From Plasmodium malariae (Eukaryota; Apicomplexa; Aconoidasida; Haemosporida; Plasmodiidae), in assembly GCF_900090045.1 (NCBI RefSeq), contig NC_041780.1:72501-136500 (forward strand): a stretch of DNA of 64,000 bases, in the 5' to 3' direction. The translations under genes and the position numbers were made by a program. The notes under the pieces were generated by a model. That model was not told the origin of the DNA, did no database searches, and worked only from the letters and a program-made list of their open reading frames with translations. This document shows, piece after piece, positions 44,509 to 58,400 of the stretch (its first letter is position 1; each line of letters begins with the position of its first letter).

Positions 44509-47500
44509 ATGGATGAAAGGAAAACTCGTAAAAAAAATGTAATTGTAGAGAAGATTAAGCAAACTAAGGAGGAAAGAGTAAATTTAAAAATAAAATAATA
44601 AAAATAAAAAAAATAAAGATCATGTTTTCATGATGATCGTTTGTGACATAAAAAAAATATAAAAGCACTTGGGTGTACATTTACGAACTTCTTTTATACT
44701 ACTTCGTACTTGTTTATACTTCTACATACATTCGTATAAGAACAATAACTACTAACAAGTGAATACTGACGGAAAAGGCTAGTGGTCCATTCAAAAATAT
44801 ACTTTGTGGTGATGTTTTTACAAATTCGCTAGATTTTAAAAAAATTCGAAGAAGCTAAATTAAAATGGGACAAGCAAAGCCAAATAATAAAAGAAAAAAC
44901 GAAAAAGAAGGAAACCTTAGCAGATCAAGGAGACAAATACCGTGAAAAAAACGAGGTAATATGTAGGCACAGGAGCTAGTGCATAATATATATATATTTA
45001 TATATTTATACAAACACATATCCATACTTGCATATATTTGTACCTGCACATACCTACATTCGCGTTTATTTACATTTACGCGTTATGTGCATACATTTTT
45101 GTGGGCTTGTACATTGTTTCGCGCAAGGAGTGCCATATATCCAACTTTTTCCTGACTTGTTCATATAATTTTAGTTGAATACCTTAATTGACTATATAAA
45201 TAAAGAGGAAAAAAAAAAAGTAAACTGGACCGAGAACTTGAGAGATGGGTGTGAGAAAATAAAATTTAAGGAAACAGTGAAAAAGATAGACCTAACTAGT
45301 AAAGCAAGCGAATGGAATAAGAACCTGTTCGACAAAGTATTTAAAAAAGGTGAGGAAAATGACGAGCAAATTGATGGGAACAATAACGAGAAGGGACAAT
45401 TGTGGAAAGAGTACCGTTATGTTAAAAACAAGGACTTGAAGAAAGAAGAATACGAAGCTGTCATTGTTGAAAAGATTAAAAAGAACATTGACTTTGTTCT
45501 GTCAAACTTTGCTGTTCCGCTAACTCATGATTTATACGTCCAAGGTGAAAAAGTACAACTGCCTGTTGAAGAGAAAGACGACAAAAATGGGTTAGCAGAT
45601 GGTGAAAGAAAAGAAGAACACATAAAAAAAGTAAACGTTGATGGTAGCCCAGCTACATCCAGTACTGATATCATTGCAGCTATCGGTGGTGATATCGGTG
45701 CTTGTTCTATTACAGTTACTGATACTTCAAACCCCAGGAATGAGCTCAAAAAAGAGGAATATCTTAAAACGAATTGTGAGTGTATAAACATTAGCAATTG
45801 TGGAAGAGAAGTTATTAGCAAATCTGTCACGCTGAGTAACTACTCTTCGAGTATAATTATTTTCAGGATATCTGTTAAAAAAAAATTAAAAGTATCATCA
45901 AAATTAAAGAAGAATGAAGAGATAATAAAAATGAAAGATGCAATATATTATGACCAAGTGAAGAATTACAATGTCTTTGTTTCTCCCAATACTGGGTATA
46001 TTAAACCTAGGGGAAAGAAAAAAATAAATTTTACTTTTATATTCAGCTATTTTGTAAATGCCTTTGGATGCGTTACAATCAAATATTTGTGCTACAATAA
46101 GATTTTTAAAAAGAGAATCCACTTGCATGTGGATTCATTCCACAAAGCGTGTGCACTAAAGGAGGTAGCAGAACTGGAGGAAGTTGGGGATGGGAAAGAA
46201 GTGGACAAAGCAAATGTAGAAAAGGGAAGAGAACAAAATAAGGCATGTTCCCCACGTCAAGTAGATGCAGTCAACGGACTTCCCCATATAGATATGTCAG
46301 TATTATGTAAAATTTTAAATTTCTTAAATTTTAATTATCATATAAATCTAAATGAGCATAATATCACTCCATTTTGCGCAATGATGGAAAAAGCGAAAGG
46401 CGCATTTTATTTGAAGTTGAATCATTTTCAGGGGGATTTGTCTCGTCTACTAGAAGAAGAGAGATACTTAGAGTGGGGAAATACCAATGAGAAGGTAGAA
46501 GTAATTAACATTGACAACATGAATGGAAATGGTGTCCACGATATAGAAAGAAATACAAATATATGTGTAGACAATTACGAGAAATGGAACAATATTCCTT
46601 CTAGGGAGATAACATATTCCATTAATAGAAAAAACAATCTGTTTAAAAGGAATATACAAATGCTTTTTAGTACTAAGGATAAGCATAACCCCAGAACGGA
46701 TAAAATTTTAAAAACATGCATGAAGAACTTCTTTAACTACATGAAAAGAAAATTTATATCATCCTTTAACAACTATTATTCTTATGATTACGAGTATAAT
46801 TTTTTTAAAACACACGTTCAGTGGATGAACTTGAGTACATCCATCTTATCTAGTCTTCAATTAAATGACCTTATACATAATGTACATGCAATTATGCACA
46901 ACGAAAAGGGGCATACTATTGACATAGATAAAAGAGTAGATCCGTCCTCCACACGTGAACAATGCCTCAATGCATTCTTTAACATACGTGAAAGATTTAG
47001 TTTTAAAAAGGAAAATTTACTCATTTTATTTGCTTCAATTGTACGCGGCTATGTTATCGATTTAATAGAGGTATATCTGAGTGTTAGAAGTGATAGAAAT
47101 AGTGGTAAATGTATTAGCAGAGGAAAGGGGAGAGACCGCGAGAGAGATAGCGATAAAAAAGATAATACGATGAAAACCGTTAACAAAAGCACGACTATTC
47201 TTCAAAATGAGTTAAATGTGTACCACACACAGTCATCTCACTGCGTAAAAGAAGCAGGTAAGGTACTAAAAAGAAAAAAAAAGAAGCACACGACAGGAGC
47301 ACAAGGGAATGAAGAGGAAGACGGGGAGGCCGAGGAGAAGGGAGAAGAGGAAGCAGACGAGGATGTAGACGAGGAAGTAGACGAGGACGTAGACGAGGAC
47401 GTAGACGAGGAAGTAGACGAGGAAGCAGAGAAGGAAAAAGACATTGGTACAGGCGAAGTGAAGAAAGATAAATTTTCCGAATATTTAAATAATTTGAAAA

Positions 47501-50500
47501 ACGCTTTTTATAAAAACTTTTTACATACATATCCACATACGATTAGAAAAAATTATTTTACAATTCTAACCAATTTTATATATTTGCAAAACAAACTAAA
47601 TAGTTCAAAGTCTTTTTATTTTTTCTCGTATCTTCAATTCATTAATTTTGCTAAGCATTTGCTCTTAAAAAAAAAAGTACAGTTCAACATGTGTTCTTCG
47701 GAAGAGAGCGTTTTCGTTCAAATGAACAGCCGCTTGTTCAGCTACGTTGTTGCATATATACGCTCATTATATGAGCAAAGTGTGTGTAGTACTGGCATTG
47801 CTGACGATATTGGCGGTATTGGCGGTATTGGCGGCACTAGTAGTACTAGCAGCATAAATATTGACTCTAATTATTTTGGTAATACCAATTTTAGGAGTAA
47901 GAAAATCAATGAGATCAAGCAATTAATTGGCAAGCTATTTGCAAGTATCTGCATATGCGCAAAGAACAACGTGAAAAACATTTATATTTTTTTTGATCAT
48001 CCGTATAATAAAATGGATGAAAATTGCGACATGGAAAAATACATATTTGAAAAAAATTTTATTCAAAATATTTTTAATTTTTTCTTGTTTCCTTACTTAA
48101 GGTCGTTTATTACTCATTGCTCCAGTTTATTCTATCAACTTAATCTCTTGAATGATGAAAAGAAAATTCTTCTTTTTTGTAGTCATATTTTTAGTACAAT
48201 AAAGATTAAGGAAACGGAGAGTCAACGTGAAAACATTGCCTATGTAGGAGGAGAGTATATTGAGGTTAGTAACAATCCAAATGAGGAAAGTCACTTACCA
48301 GTTGACGATAACCGCTTACCAGTTGACGATAACCGCTTACCAGTTGACTATAACCGCTTACCAGAAGAGGGTAACCGCTTCTCCTGTCCTATTACCTTTC
48401 CCGCAGAAGAAATTGCTGATCTTGTTAAGGACCAAATGGATAAGGAGATAATACATGATAGTGAATCAGGTAATAATGTGTCTGCTTTTTTTCAAAATTT
48501 TAAAATTGATGATGAATACGCAAGGGCCGTTTATAAACGAACAAGCGAAGTGGATAAGAGAAGTTCACTAGAGGGGAAAAACTGCAAACAGGAAGAAGTG
48601 GCAGAAGCAGCAGTAGCAGTTCAAGGAGGAGTAGAAAGAGGGGAGGGGAACATCTATTTCATTTCAGACAAGGAAATGTTTTCACAGCTAGTGTATGAGC
48701 AACATACCGAATGGTTAAAGAAAAATGCCGAAGAGTGCATGAAATATTTGGAACAGATGCATAAGAGGGAAGTCAGGACTAATGAGGAAGGACTTGAAGG
48801 AGTGGAGGAGGTAGTGATAACGGAATATCACAAGGGGTTGGTACAAGAGGAGGAAGAGAAGAAGAAGAAGAAGAAGAAGAGGGAAAAGATAATGAAAAGG
48901 GAGCAAAAAAAGCAGACACAGGAGAGCGAAACGAAGCAGTCACAGCAAGATGGAATGATAGAACGAATGGAGCATTCGAGGAGGAAAGAAGAAATGTGCG
49001 CAAATTTTGACGAAGAAAAAGAAGGGGTGGAAAAGGATAAGGTTAAATCTAAGCGTAAGGGAGAAAAAAAGAAAAAAGAAAAAAAAAAAAAAAAAAAATT
49101 ATGCCAAAGGGGAAGGGAACAGTGACTGCGTGATTGCACGTAGGACACAAAAAGACGACAGACATGTGGAGAATGCGCAAAGTAAATATTACCATTATTA
49201 TCATTTTATAAAACTATTTCATATTTTGAACGCATGCACCTATGTTGTGGATGATGAAAAGGTATTGATGAATAAGGAGATTGCGATGGCAATGCCAGAG
49301 ATGGAAATGATGACGAAACCTAGAATGGAAACTACGGATAGCATAAGATGTTACAATGTTTTTCGAAAAAAAATAAATATTAAAAAGGGGCATGTATTAA
49401 GCACATCAACGTTCTGCCTTCTTTACATTTTAAATGTTATATCACTAGATCAAGTAAATAATTTGCACAGGAATATTCTCACGTATCCAAGTTGCTTCTT
49501 ATACAAGGATTACATAAAATGTAATAGATCACTTTTATTAAAAGCATTTCAAAAAATTTTGAATTTTTTCAATTTCGAAAATAACATGAACAAAGTCAGC
49601 TTCTCTATGAATATTCCACTTAGTCCAACCTTCAATTTCCTACAAATTGAAGGAGCAGTTCTTCCCTCTCATCACAATGAAACTATGCAGGAAGAGAAAC
49701 AAAATCGATTTGATGTGAAGGAGAAGGAAGAGGGTACAAGTAGGCATAATTTGTGCAACGTACATAATATTGTTAAAGCAAAGGATGAAATACTAGTCCA
49801 AAATTGCCGCAACTGCCAAAACTGTCAAAACTGCCAAAATTGCCGCAACTGCCAAAACTGCCAAAACTACCAAAATTGTCAAAATTGTCAAAAATGGGAA
49901 TATAGATTAAAAGAAAACAAAATGAAATACATATGCATTATATCTCCTAATATAAAAAGTGATATACTATTATTTTCAAATTTAAAAAAAATAATTGAAT
50001 GGATTAAGTTGATTAACATGGTCATATTTCTAAACATTTCTCATGTATATATATGTGGAGACCTCTTCTTGCTCTTTTTGTTTTTCTTATACGATACGCA
50101 TATTTTGAAGGCACGGATTTGTATGAATAGGAGGGGCATGTTTTACATTGCTCTAGAAAGAAATAAAAAGATCATCGGAAAGGGAAAAAGAGGTGCATAC
50201 AGTGGAAGTGGACATAAAAACAGGAGGGAGAAACGTAAAATTAGAGAAGACGAGGGAAGTGAAAACAGGGAAGGAGAAGGTTACCAAGGAAACACAGACG
50301 AGATAGACAATACTTACAACACAAACAATGCAGATGACGGTTCAAATCTCCTCTTAACCAAGCAATATGTCAACCTGCAAATCCTAGATATGCAATATTT
50401 TTCGGACGACCTGTTATTGTTACTAAAAGTCAGCATATTCAACATTTTTAATCTGTGCAAAACGTACAAAGTAAACATACATTTCCCATATGATATATAC

Positions 50501-51226
50501 ATTAACCCTAAGCAGAGTGTTCATCCGAACATAGCTGCCCCTGTCTACTGTACCCTCCCGTATAAGAACTACGATTCAATGATAAATACGGCAAAAAAAA
50601 ATTTTCTTAATAAGTATAAAAATAAGATCAAGAGCATGCATCTTTTACATGTGCAACAGGGGGGTACTTCTCCTTATGTGGGTTCCTACTGGGAGAGCAG
50701 TGGGCAAGCGATTAGAGAAGCGATAATAAACACTGAGACAGACTTAAGAGTAAACGGAACGGAACAAAGCCGTGTTCACAGGGACGTCAACCCAGAGAAT
50801 CATAACTGCAAGGGCATGGTAGCCGCGCACAGGGTAGTGATAATTTCCCTATGGGATATTGGAACACGTACGTTAAATAATATTTTTAAAAATATAAAGA
50901 AGGAAAATAAAATATTGTGGTTATGTGGATCTTTTGAAAAAAACATAAAGAAGACATATAAAAGCAGTTTAAAAGTATTTCAATATTTTTTAAAAGAATA
51001 CCATGAACATGTTAGAGGAACAGAGAATAATGATACTAATAGAACTAACACGATAGTACCCATAAACAATTTAATCATTTTAAATAAAGACATATATTCA
51101 TTGTACTTTTATCATGTGCCAAAAAATCTATATATACCATTTTTATTTACAGATTATAAAATACTGGTTGATATTGCTGATAGGAAATACTCAAAAATAG
51201 AGGCCCTATCAGCATGCCTCACTTGA
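44509..51226 (+). CDS. ASH-domain protein with C-terminal degenerate PGK domain
   Basis: Exon 1 is 44509-44577 (MDERKTRKKNVIVEKIKQTK then EER), exon 2 is 44833-44955 (ILKKFEEAKLKWDKQSQIIK to REKNE) and exon 3 starts at 45175; phase 0 throughout. The frame then changes near 49079-49098, a 20-base A run. Either a base count is wrong there, or there is a 55-bp intron 49055-49109 (GTAAGG...AAAG) that restores frame. The product is about 2,050 residues. Residues about 265-385 resemble the ASPM-SPD2-Hydin (ASH) fold of cilia and centrosome proteins: VFVSPNTGYIKPRGKKKINF, then FSYFVNAFGCVTIKYLCY. The last 430 residues align by eye with the C-lobe of phosphoglycerate kinase: CKTYKVNIHFPYDIYINPKQ, ISLWDIGTRTLNNIFKNIKK, KILWLCGSFEK, KYSKIEALSACLT. 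The WNGPVG and GGGD signatures are lost, so it should be inactive. An axonemal or centriolar scaffold is my best guess. Confidence 0.75.
48288..48378 (+). repeat. 21-bp coding repeat, Leu-Pro-Val-Asp-Asp-Asn-Arg
   Basis: Four copies of TTACCAGTTGACGATAACCGC inside exon 3 of the ASH/PGK-like gene, nearly identical at DNA level. Confidence 0.85.
49798..49892 (+). repeat. 9-bp coding repeat, Asn-Cys-(Gln/Arg)
   Basis: Ten units of AA(C/T)TG(C/T)CAA or CGC encoding NCQNCQNCRNCQ-type sequence, with Cys at every third residue (one Tyr replacement). It lies in the pseudo-PGK part just before KYICIISPNIKSDILLFSN. Confidence 0.85.
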
Positions 51227-51303
51227 ATTGGTACTCTTACCTGGTTATATTGTACTTGTTTCGTACGAGTCTTTACTATGTCGCTATGACTGCACATGTA
51301 TGC

Positions 51304-51362
<59 letters not shown>

Positions 51363-52545
51363 CATATGACCAGTTACCTAAATATAAGTGCATACATTAC
51401 AATAAAGGTATATTTGTAATCCCTTTCAACCAAAACGGCTTTTGAAAAAATTGTTAAGTTTTAGATTTCAATATGGATTTCTTTTTTCTTTTTTCTATCG
51501 TGTTTTCTCTTTTTTCTTTCCTCTTTCTTCTTTTTTCTTTCCTCTTTCTTCTTTTTTCTTTCCTCTTTTTTTTTTTTTTTTCCTTTTTTTCCTTTTTTTC
51601 CTTTTATTTTCGTTTTATTTTTTTTTAATTTGTTCCCTTTTCAACGCCCCCCCAAATTTTTTACTCATATGTGCTTTGAGTAACTTCTCAACCTTCGCCA
51701 GTTGCGCATAAGTATACATAAATATATACAAAAATACATACATACGTACGTAGTGGTAGATGTACATGCGTCATACATCTATGCGTAGCTCATCTAAAAG
51801 GGGACCTAAAACGAAAGAAAGCTTCCTCAAATGCGTTTGCAGCGCAGTCGTGTATACCTCTTCTTATCAAATGCAGAATCAAAAAGCTATGCATTTGTAG
51901 AGAGTAGTATTTTGTAGTAGAAAACCCAAATTAATGCAATACGTTACAAAAGGAAGCTAACATTACGTTACAGTCATACGTGGGAATTATATAATATATG
52001 CTCGATTTACTTGCAAGTATATAAAAAAAAAAAAAAAAAAAAATTATCAAGTTAATAAGTTAACAAGTTGACGAATAAGCCAAATAAACAAACGGTACTC
52101 CCGCGTTTGCAATATATGTATATTTGAAAACATACGTACATATTGTGGTACATTTTTTTTTTTTTTTTTTTTTAACCGCTCCATTTTTAATTTCATTTTA
52201 AATATTATTATGTTCTATAAGAATGTTACATTATTTTTTTTTTTAATTCATACATCATTGTTTCATTGCACTTTATTGAGATTTGTTGTTCTATTTTGTA
52301 CTATATGGTAAAAATCATTCCATGTACTTTTTTAATTTTTAATTATTCTTTTTTTTTTTTTTTTTTTTCTCCTCTTTTTCGCAAATTATAAAGCTAATAT
52401 TAAATTAGTTGAAAAGAAGAAAAAGCGGAAATTTATGTTGCCTTAACTGTAGATACTATAGTGTGAGGCAAAAGAATTACGAGGAGAAGAAATCCATTGT
52501 GGATGCTTCACCCGTATGAAAGAGGGCGTGTACATGTACGCGAAC

Positions 52546-52576
<31 letters not shown>

Positions 52577-52969
52577 TGTATGTACTTCCTTATATGCGTA
52601 TGTATGTGTTTGTACTACCGACGCGTAACTCGCATGTGGTCCGTTTTGCATTATATGAATGACTGACAGATTGACTACTCATCACATCAGCGTACTTCAG
52701 CAAAACTCAACTTGTTCGACGGTACCCTAGTTTGGTAGCCTGAAGCTGAAGACGATATTTACCTGCATAAACGCGCGCAGATATACTCCCGCACGTACAA
52801 GCACCCACACGTACATATACTCCCATACGTATATACTTCCACACGTACATATACTCCCATACGTATATACTTCCACACGTACGTACATACATCCGTATTT
52901 ACCTGCCTACCTTGTACTCGTGAAACCGAGTTAGAACTAGTTAACTGCTTACATCCACAACACGAACAA
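51227..52969. other. Spacer before the NAT10-type gene
   Basis: A 1.7-kb non-coding region between two plus-strand genes. Contents: a TA microsatellite (51314-51359), a TTTTTTCTTTCCTC pyrimidine array (51488-51600), long T runs (52150-52173, 52350-52368), and a 34-bp repeat of ACGTACATATACTCCCATAC-type units (52787-52885) close to the start codon. The segment 51760-52010 is unique sequence, but shows no reading frame. Confidence 0.6.
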
Positions 52970-55900
52970 ATGAAGAAAAAAGTGGACAGTAGGATAAAAA
53001 CTTTAGTAGAGAACAACTTGACTCTAGGTCAGAGAAGTATGTTCTTAGTTGTAGGTGACCAGGGGAAAAACGTAGTAGTAAATTTTCATTTTCTTCTAAA
53101 CCGATTAGTAAGGAAAACACATAACATACTATGGTGCTACAAGAAAAAATTAGATTTTTCTACTAGTAAAAAAAAAAGGTTCCGTGAAATGAAAAAAAAA
53201 ATAAAAAAAGGGATATTCGATTCAACAGTTGATAACAATTTTGATGCGTTCATAAACAATGCAAATATTAATTATTGTTTTTATAAAGATACACAAAAAG
53301 TTTTAGGAAAAACATTTTCTCTATGTGTGCTACAAGATTTTTCATATATAACACCAAATATTTTATGCAGGTGTATTGAAACCGTAATAGGTGGAGGCAT
53401 AATAATTTTTCTAATAAACAAACTAGACGAACTAAGAGATATATATAACTTAACATTGAATTACCATAAGAAATATATGATGAATGGAGTATGTAACGTG
53501 TACAATAATTATATTCATCGCTTTTTTCTTTCTCTAAATAAATGTAAAAATGCAATGTTTATTGATGACGAGATGAACATTCTGCCCCTTAACGATAATC
53601 ATTTGCATGTTAAGAAACTTTCTACGGATCTGTCTTCTGGGAGTAAGTGTGCGGGTGAAGGAGCAGCTTCAGGGATAGATTCAGATGTGGAAAACAACGG
53701 ATGCCACAAGCATAGCACAACGAAAGGAAAAAGAAGAAACGAAAGAGAGAGTTCGAACGTGGGGTCAGCCACTCTGGGAGGGTTCCTTTGCCCAGATAAA
53801 AAGGAACTCCAGGAAAAGATACTCATGTTACAAAGTATATGTGAGGAAAACGAAAGGAAGAAAGAGGAAAGACAAATTTTTCTCTATTCGTCCAAGTTTT
53901 ACAATACCGAGAAGGGAACAAGCGGCTGGGTGGACAGGCAACACGTGCAAACTGCAAGTGACGAAGAGGACTCAACCGCAGCAACTACAGCAGCCAATAA
54001 CACAATCAATGCCGCATCCACTGATGCTAACCGCGCAGATGCTAGGAACGTATACGGGTTCTTGGATCGAAATGTAATGAACGTGCTTCGCCTGTCCCTG
54101 AGCATAGACCAGCTGGATGTGCTTCTGAGCATGTGTAAGATATTACGGAATGATGAAGAGAAGAAAAAGAAGATAAAGGAAATTCTGTTTAGTCTTTTAG
54201 CAAATCGAGGAAGAGGAAAATCGGCTACACTTGGACTGCTACTATCTTTAAGTATTTATTTTAATTATAGTAATATAATAATATGCTCAGGAAATAATGA
54301 TGGAGTTCATACTATATATGAATTTTTAGATAAGGGTCTAAATATCTTAGGATTCAAAGAATTTAAAGACTATGAAAAGGTATATGTGTGTGGTAAAATA
54401 AAAGAAATAATAATTTTTAAAAATATAAAATATATAAAACAAAGAATTCATTACTGTGATATAATAGAAGAGGATATATTGAACTGTGAATTGATGATAA
54501 TAGATGAAGCAGCATGTATTCCTATTGATGTATTAAGAAATAAAATAAAAGGAGAAATAACAATTTTATCTACAACATTGAATGGTTATGAAGGTACTGG
54601 AAAAACGTTTACATTTAAATTATTAAAACAATTGAAAAAAAAATATATTACACAATTAACATATGAAGAATTTAAGGAAATGAGTTATATTTATTTTGAT
54701 AAAGCATTTATAGAGATAAGTTTAAATAACCCCATTAGATATAGTTACAATGATGAAGTAGAGATATGGTTAAATAATTTTTTATGTCTAAATTGCAATG
54801 AGACAGATAATTTAAAAGATAATTTGTGTTCTCCTTCAAATTGTCAACTATATTATGTTAATAAGAATATTTTTAAAAATTATAATAAAAGTAGTGAAAT
54901 TTTATTAAAAAAAATTATGACCCTATTTGTAACTTCTCATTATAAAAATACTCCAAATGATTTAATCATGTTACTTGATTCGAAGCAACATCATCTGTTC
55001 ATTCTGATAAACAATAAGAATGTCGATATGTTAGTAGACAACGTGGACGAAATAGACATATATGCTGCTCTCCACTGTGCAATAGATGGTATAATTGATC
55101 CGACAAACATGAACAAGGTTGTACGTCTAGAGGATATCTATCATTTGGTTAAGCAAAATAAGGAAGCATCCAATGGTTCTCTCACGCAAAACGATACTAC
55201 ACGGGGGAGAGGAGCACGACCAAGCGAAATTCTTTCAAATGAGTTAGAATTAGAATTAGAACGAGCACAGGTTAGAACTGATTACAAGAAAAATGTATTA
55301 TTATCACGTAGCGTTGATGAGAGAAAGAAAGAAAACGCAGTACAATGTGATAATAGTAATGGTAGTCATATTAATAGTAATAATAGTAATGGTAACAGTA
55401 ATTGTAATCGCAATAATCCCGTCAGAGAACTGAACACGGAGTTTGAGGGAAATTTAATACCATATATTATTAGCGACTATTTTAACTATTACTTTTATAA
55501 TTACATTGGCATCCGAATAGTGCGCATATCTGTTCATCCGTCCGTGCAAAATTTGAATTATGGATCCGAATTTTTAAAAAGGATATCTGAATATTATAGC
55601 CTGTACAATTCGAAAGAGAGAACAAAAAGCAGAATGTATAAAGATAATATAATTTTATATAACTGTAAAGGAGATAACATTTTTTTTGATGAAAAATTAA
55701 AAAAAATTGATTATATTGGTACATGTTTTGGATTAACAAAAGGATTACTAATGTTTTGGCAAAAAAATAAATTTATACCCATATTTTTGAAACAGCAAAA
55801 AAATGAAATAACAGGAGAATATAGCATTTTAATGGTTAAACATATCAATAAACAATTGGAAAATGTGTTTATAAATTTTTACTTAGATTTTGTTAGAAGT

Positions 55901-57385
55901 TTGCGTAATTTGTTATCCTTTGCATTCAGAAAGCTGGAAGTCTTTATTGTTTTTAATTTGCTGCATTACAATTCCTCATTGTTATCAAACCATCACGAAT
56001 GTCATCAGCATACCCTTTTGAAGAATGAGTACAATAATGCACTTGATCCAAACGATAACAATGATCACTGTTCTTTTTACGATGATACTAATTGTTTAAA
56101 TGAAGAAAACATTTTTTACTTCTTTCACCAGAATGATATATGTCGACTGAGGAGATATGTCAATGAGGGTAGAAACTTCTACGAAATCCTATATTTAATG
56201 ACAACCATAGCCACCTTAATCCTATTTAAGAAGGTACATATCGATCTGAGCTTTTTGGAGTACACTGTCTTATATGCCGTATCCTTTCAACACAAAACGT
56301 GTAAAGAAATTGCAGATGAGATTAGTGTAAATGTGAACCAAGTCAATGCCATATTTAGGAAAATCGTGCACCGATTTTACTCCTTCGTGAAGGTACCTTC
56401 ATCCGCAGTGCTGCCATTAGCTGCACGTTAGCTGCACGTTAGCTGCATGTTAGCAACATGGCACATGTATACACGACTGTGCATTCTGCTGTACATTCTA
56501 CTGTACATTCTACTGTGCATACTACTGTGCATACTCATACACATACACATACGCTTACCCCTTCCCACTACACGCCTTTTCCAACCCCCTTTTAATGCCC
56601 CTTTACAGGACATAATGGAAAAACAAATAGAAAAAGAAGTGAATGAACAACTTAACGAGCAACTAAAAAAAAAGAAGAAAAAACGCTCCTTAAATGGGCA
56701 TCTGTCATCTGATGCATATGTGGACGAACTGAAGAAAGAATCTATAACCTTTAAAAAGAAACACAAAAAGGAAAAACAGGCCCTTATGAAGGAGTTGAAT
56801 TTATCGGGTAAGCTCCCTATGCCAGTACATACGCAAATCCACACACGTACATATACGCATACATATACGTGCATTTGTATATATACTCAAACCCCTATAC
56901 ATACATGTATGTGCATGTACGGAAGTGCTTGCGAGGGGTTCACCCTTTTGAGGAAGCCGCCATGCAAGTTATGGTACCAGCGACAAGCTGTGATCCTTTA
57001 CAGTGTTATATAACCTTTTAGTTATAAATTTTTTAAAATTAATATGATCGTAGTATGCCTGTGACTTCGTCGTTTCGTTGTTTTATTTTATTTTATTTTT
57101 TCTTTTTTTCAATTTACTTTTTTTTTTTTTTTTATTATTTTATTTTATTTTGATTATTTTTTTTTATTTTGATTATTTTATTTTGATTATTTTATTTTAT
57201 TTTGATTATTATATTTTATTATTATTTTTTTTTATTATTTTATTTTATTTCCCTTATTTCGAATGCATGCCACACTGCATTATTTTGATGTATTCTTAGC
57301 AGTTGCATGCACTCCATTTTATGTATATATATTTATGCCCCGTAAAGATGTGCTTCCTTGTACATATGTATACATGAATATGTAC

Positions 57386-57455
<70 letters not shown>

Positions 57456-57701
57456 GTACGTATGTATACACATGCGCGTGTAAAAGTGAGCGTGTACACT
57501 TGTATGTAGAAGTATGTTCGTATGTTACACCCTCAGAAGGGATGATGGGATGAAGGCCCTGGCACCATGTTCATTGTTACATATATAAATTTTTCTGCTT
57601 TTTACTTCCTTTTTTTTTTTTCAGGATATATCAAAAGAAAACAAATTAATGTAAAGACAAATGATCACGCGAATGTTAATAAACATAAATTGCACAGCTG
57701 A
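52970..57701 (+). CDS. NAT10: RNA cytidine acetyltransferase, NAT10/Kre33
   Basis: NAT10/Kre33 makes N4-acetylcytidine in 18S rRNA and, with an adaptor, in tRNA. It uses acetyl-CoA and ATP and acts in the nucleolus. Three exons: 52970-56392, 56609-56807 and 57625-57701, with phases 0 and 1, giving 1232 residues. Order of features: N-terminal domain from [20 protein letters not shown]; RecA-like ATPase with [18 protein letters not shown] (Walker A, about 410) and IDEAACIPI (Walker B, about 512); [42 protein letters not shown] fold with [20 protein letters not shown] (about 845) and [19 protein letters not shown]; then a basic C-terminal tail in exons 2-3. Low-complexity inserts lie at about 215-290 and 745-825. 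A homologue in the P. falciparum syntenic block has been annotated as a histone acetyltransferase, but the motifs are those of the RNA enzyme. Confidence 0.93.
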
Positions 57702-58400
57702 TGGTATGAAGATGTTTTCTTCTTTATTTTATTTTTACCCTTTTACTGGTTTATTTTGCGTTACACTGTTCCATTTTGTTTTATTCTGTTTCATTTTGTT
57801 TTATTTTATTTCGTTTTCCTTTATATTGTTCTATTTTATTTTACATTATTTTATTTCATTATTTTGATACGTCGTTATGCCGTTATTTTGTCATTTTGTC
57901 ATTTTGCCATTTTGTCATTTTGCCATCTTGCCATTTTGCCATTTTGTCATTTTGCCAATTTGTCATTGTTTTTTTTTTTATGGGTAGCCAAACATCAGTT
58001 CAGCGTTCACTTTATATCTTTTTTATAAAAACATATTTTTACTTATATGTATATATATGTATATATATATGTATGCCTGTTTTAATATAACTTTTTACAC
58101 GTATGTTTCATTGCACGAATGAACAAGTTCTTTTTTTTTTTTTTTTTAAATTATAATTTTTAAAAAAATTTATCCTCATTTTACCCTTCATAAACGACAT
58201 TGTGGTATATTATTTTACCTTAAAACGTTTTGATCGGCTAAAAAAAAATAAACATAAATATAAATAAATCTCCACATAATAAACATACTGACACACATAG
58301 GAAAATACATACACATATACACGTGCATACATACGTACACACATGTGTATGGGTGTGCTACTTTCCCCAGCGTATATCCTACTGCACCCTTACGAACACA
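57702..58400. other. Spacer with ATTTTG repeats
   Basis: A 700-bp region between NAT10 and the E2 gene, both on plus. It has TTTTATTTTG-type repeats (57720-57850) and a CATTTTGTCATTTTGC array (57885-57965). It should carry the E2 promoter. Confidence 0.6.
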
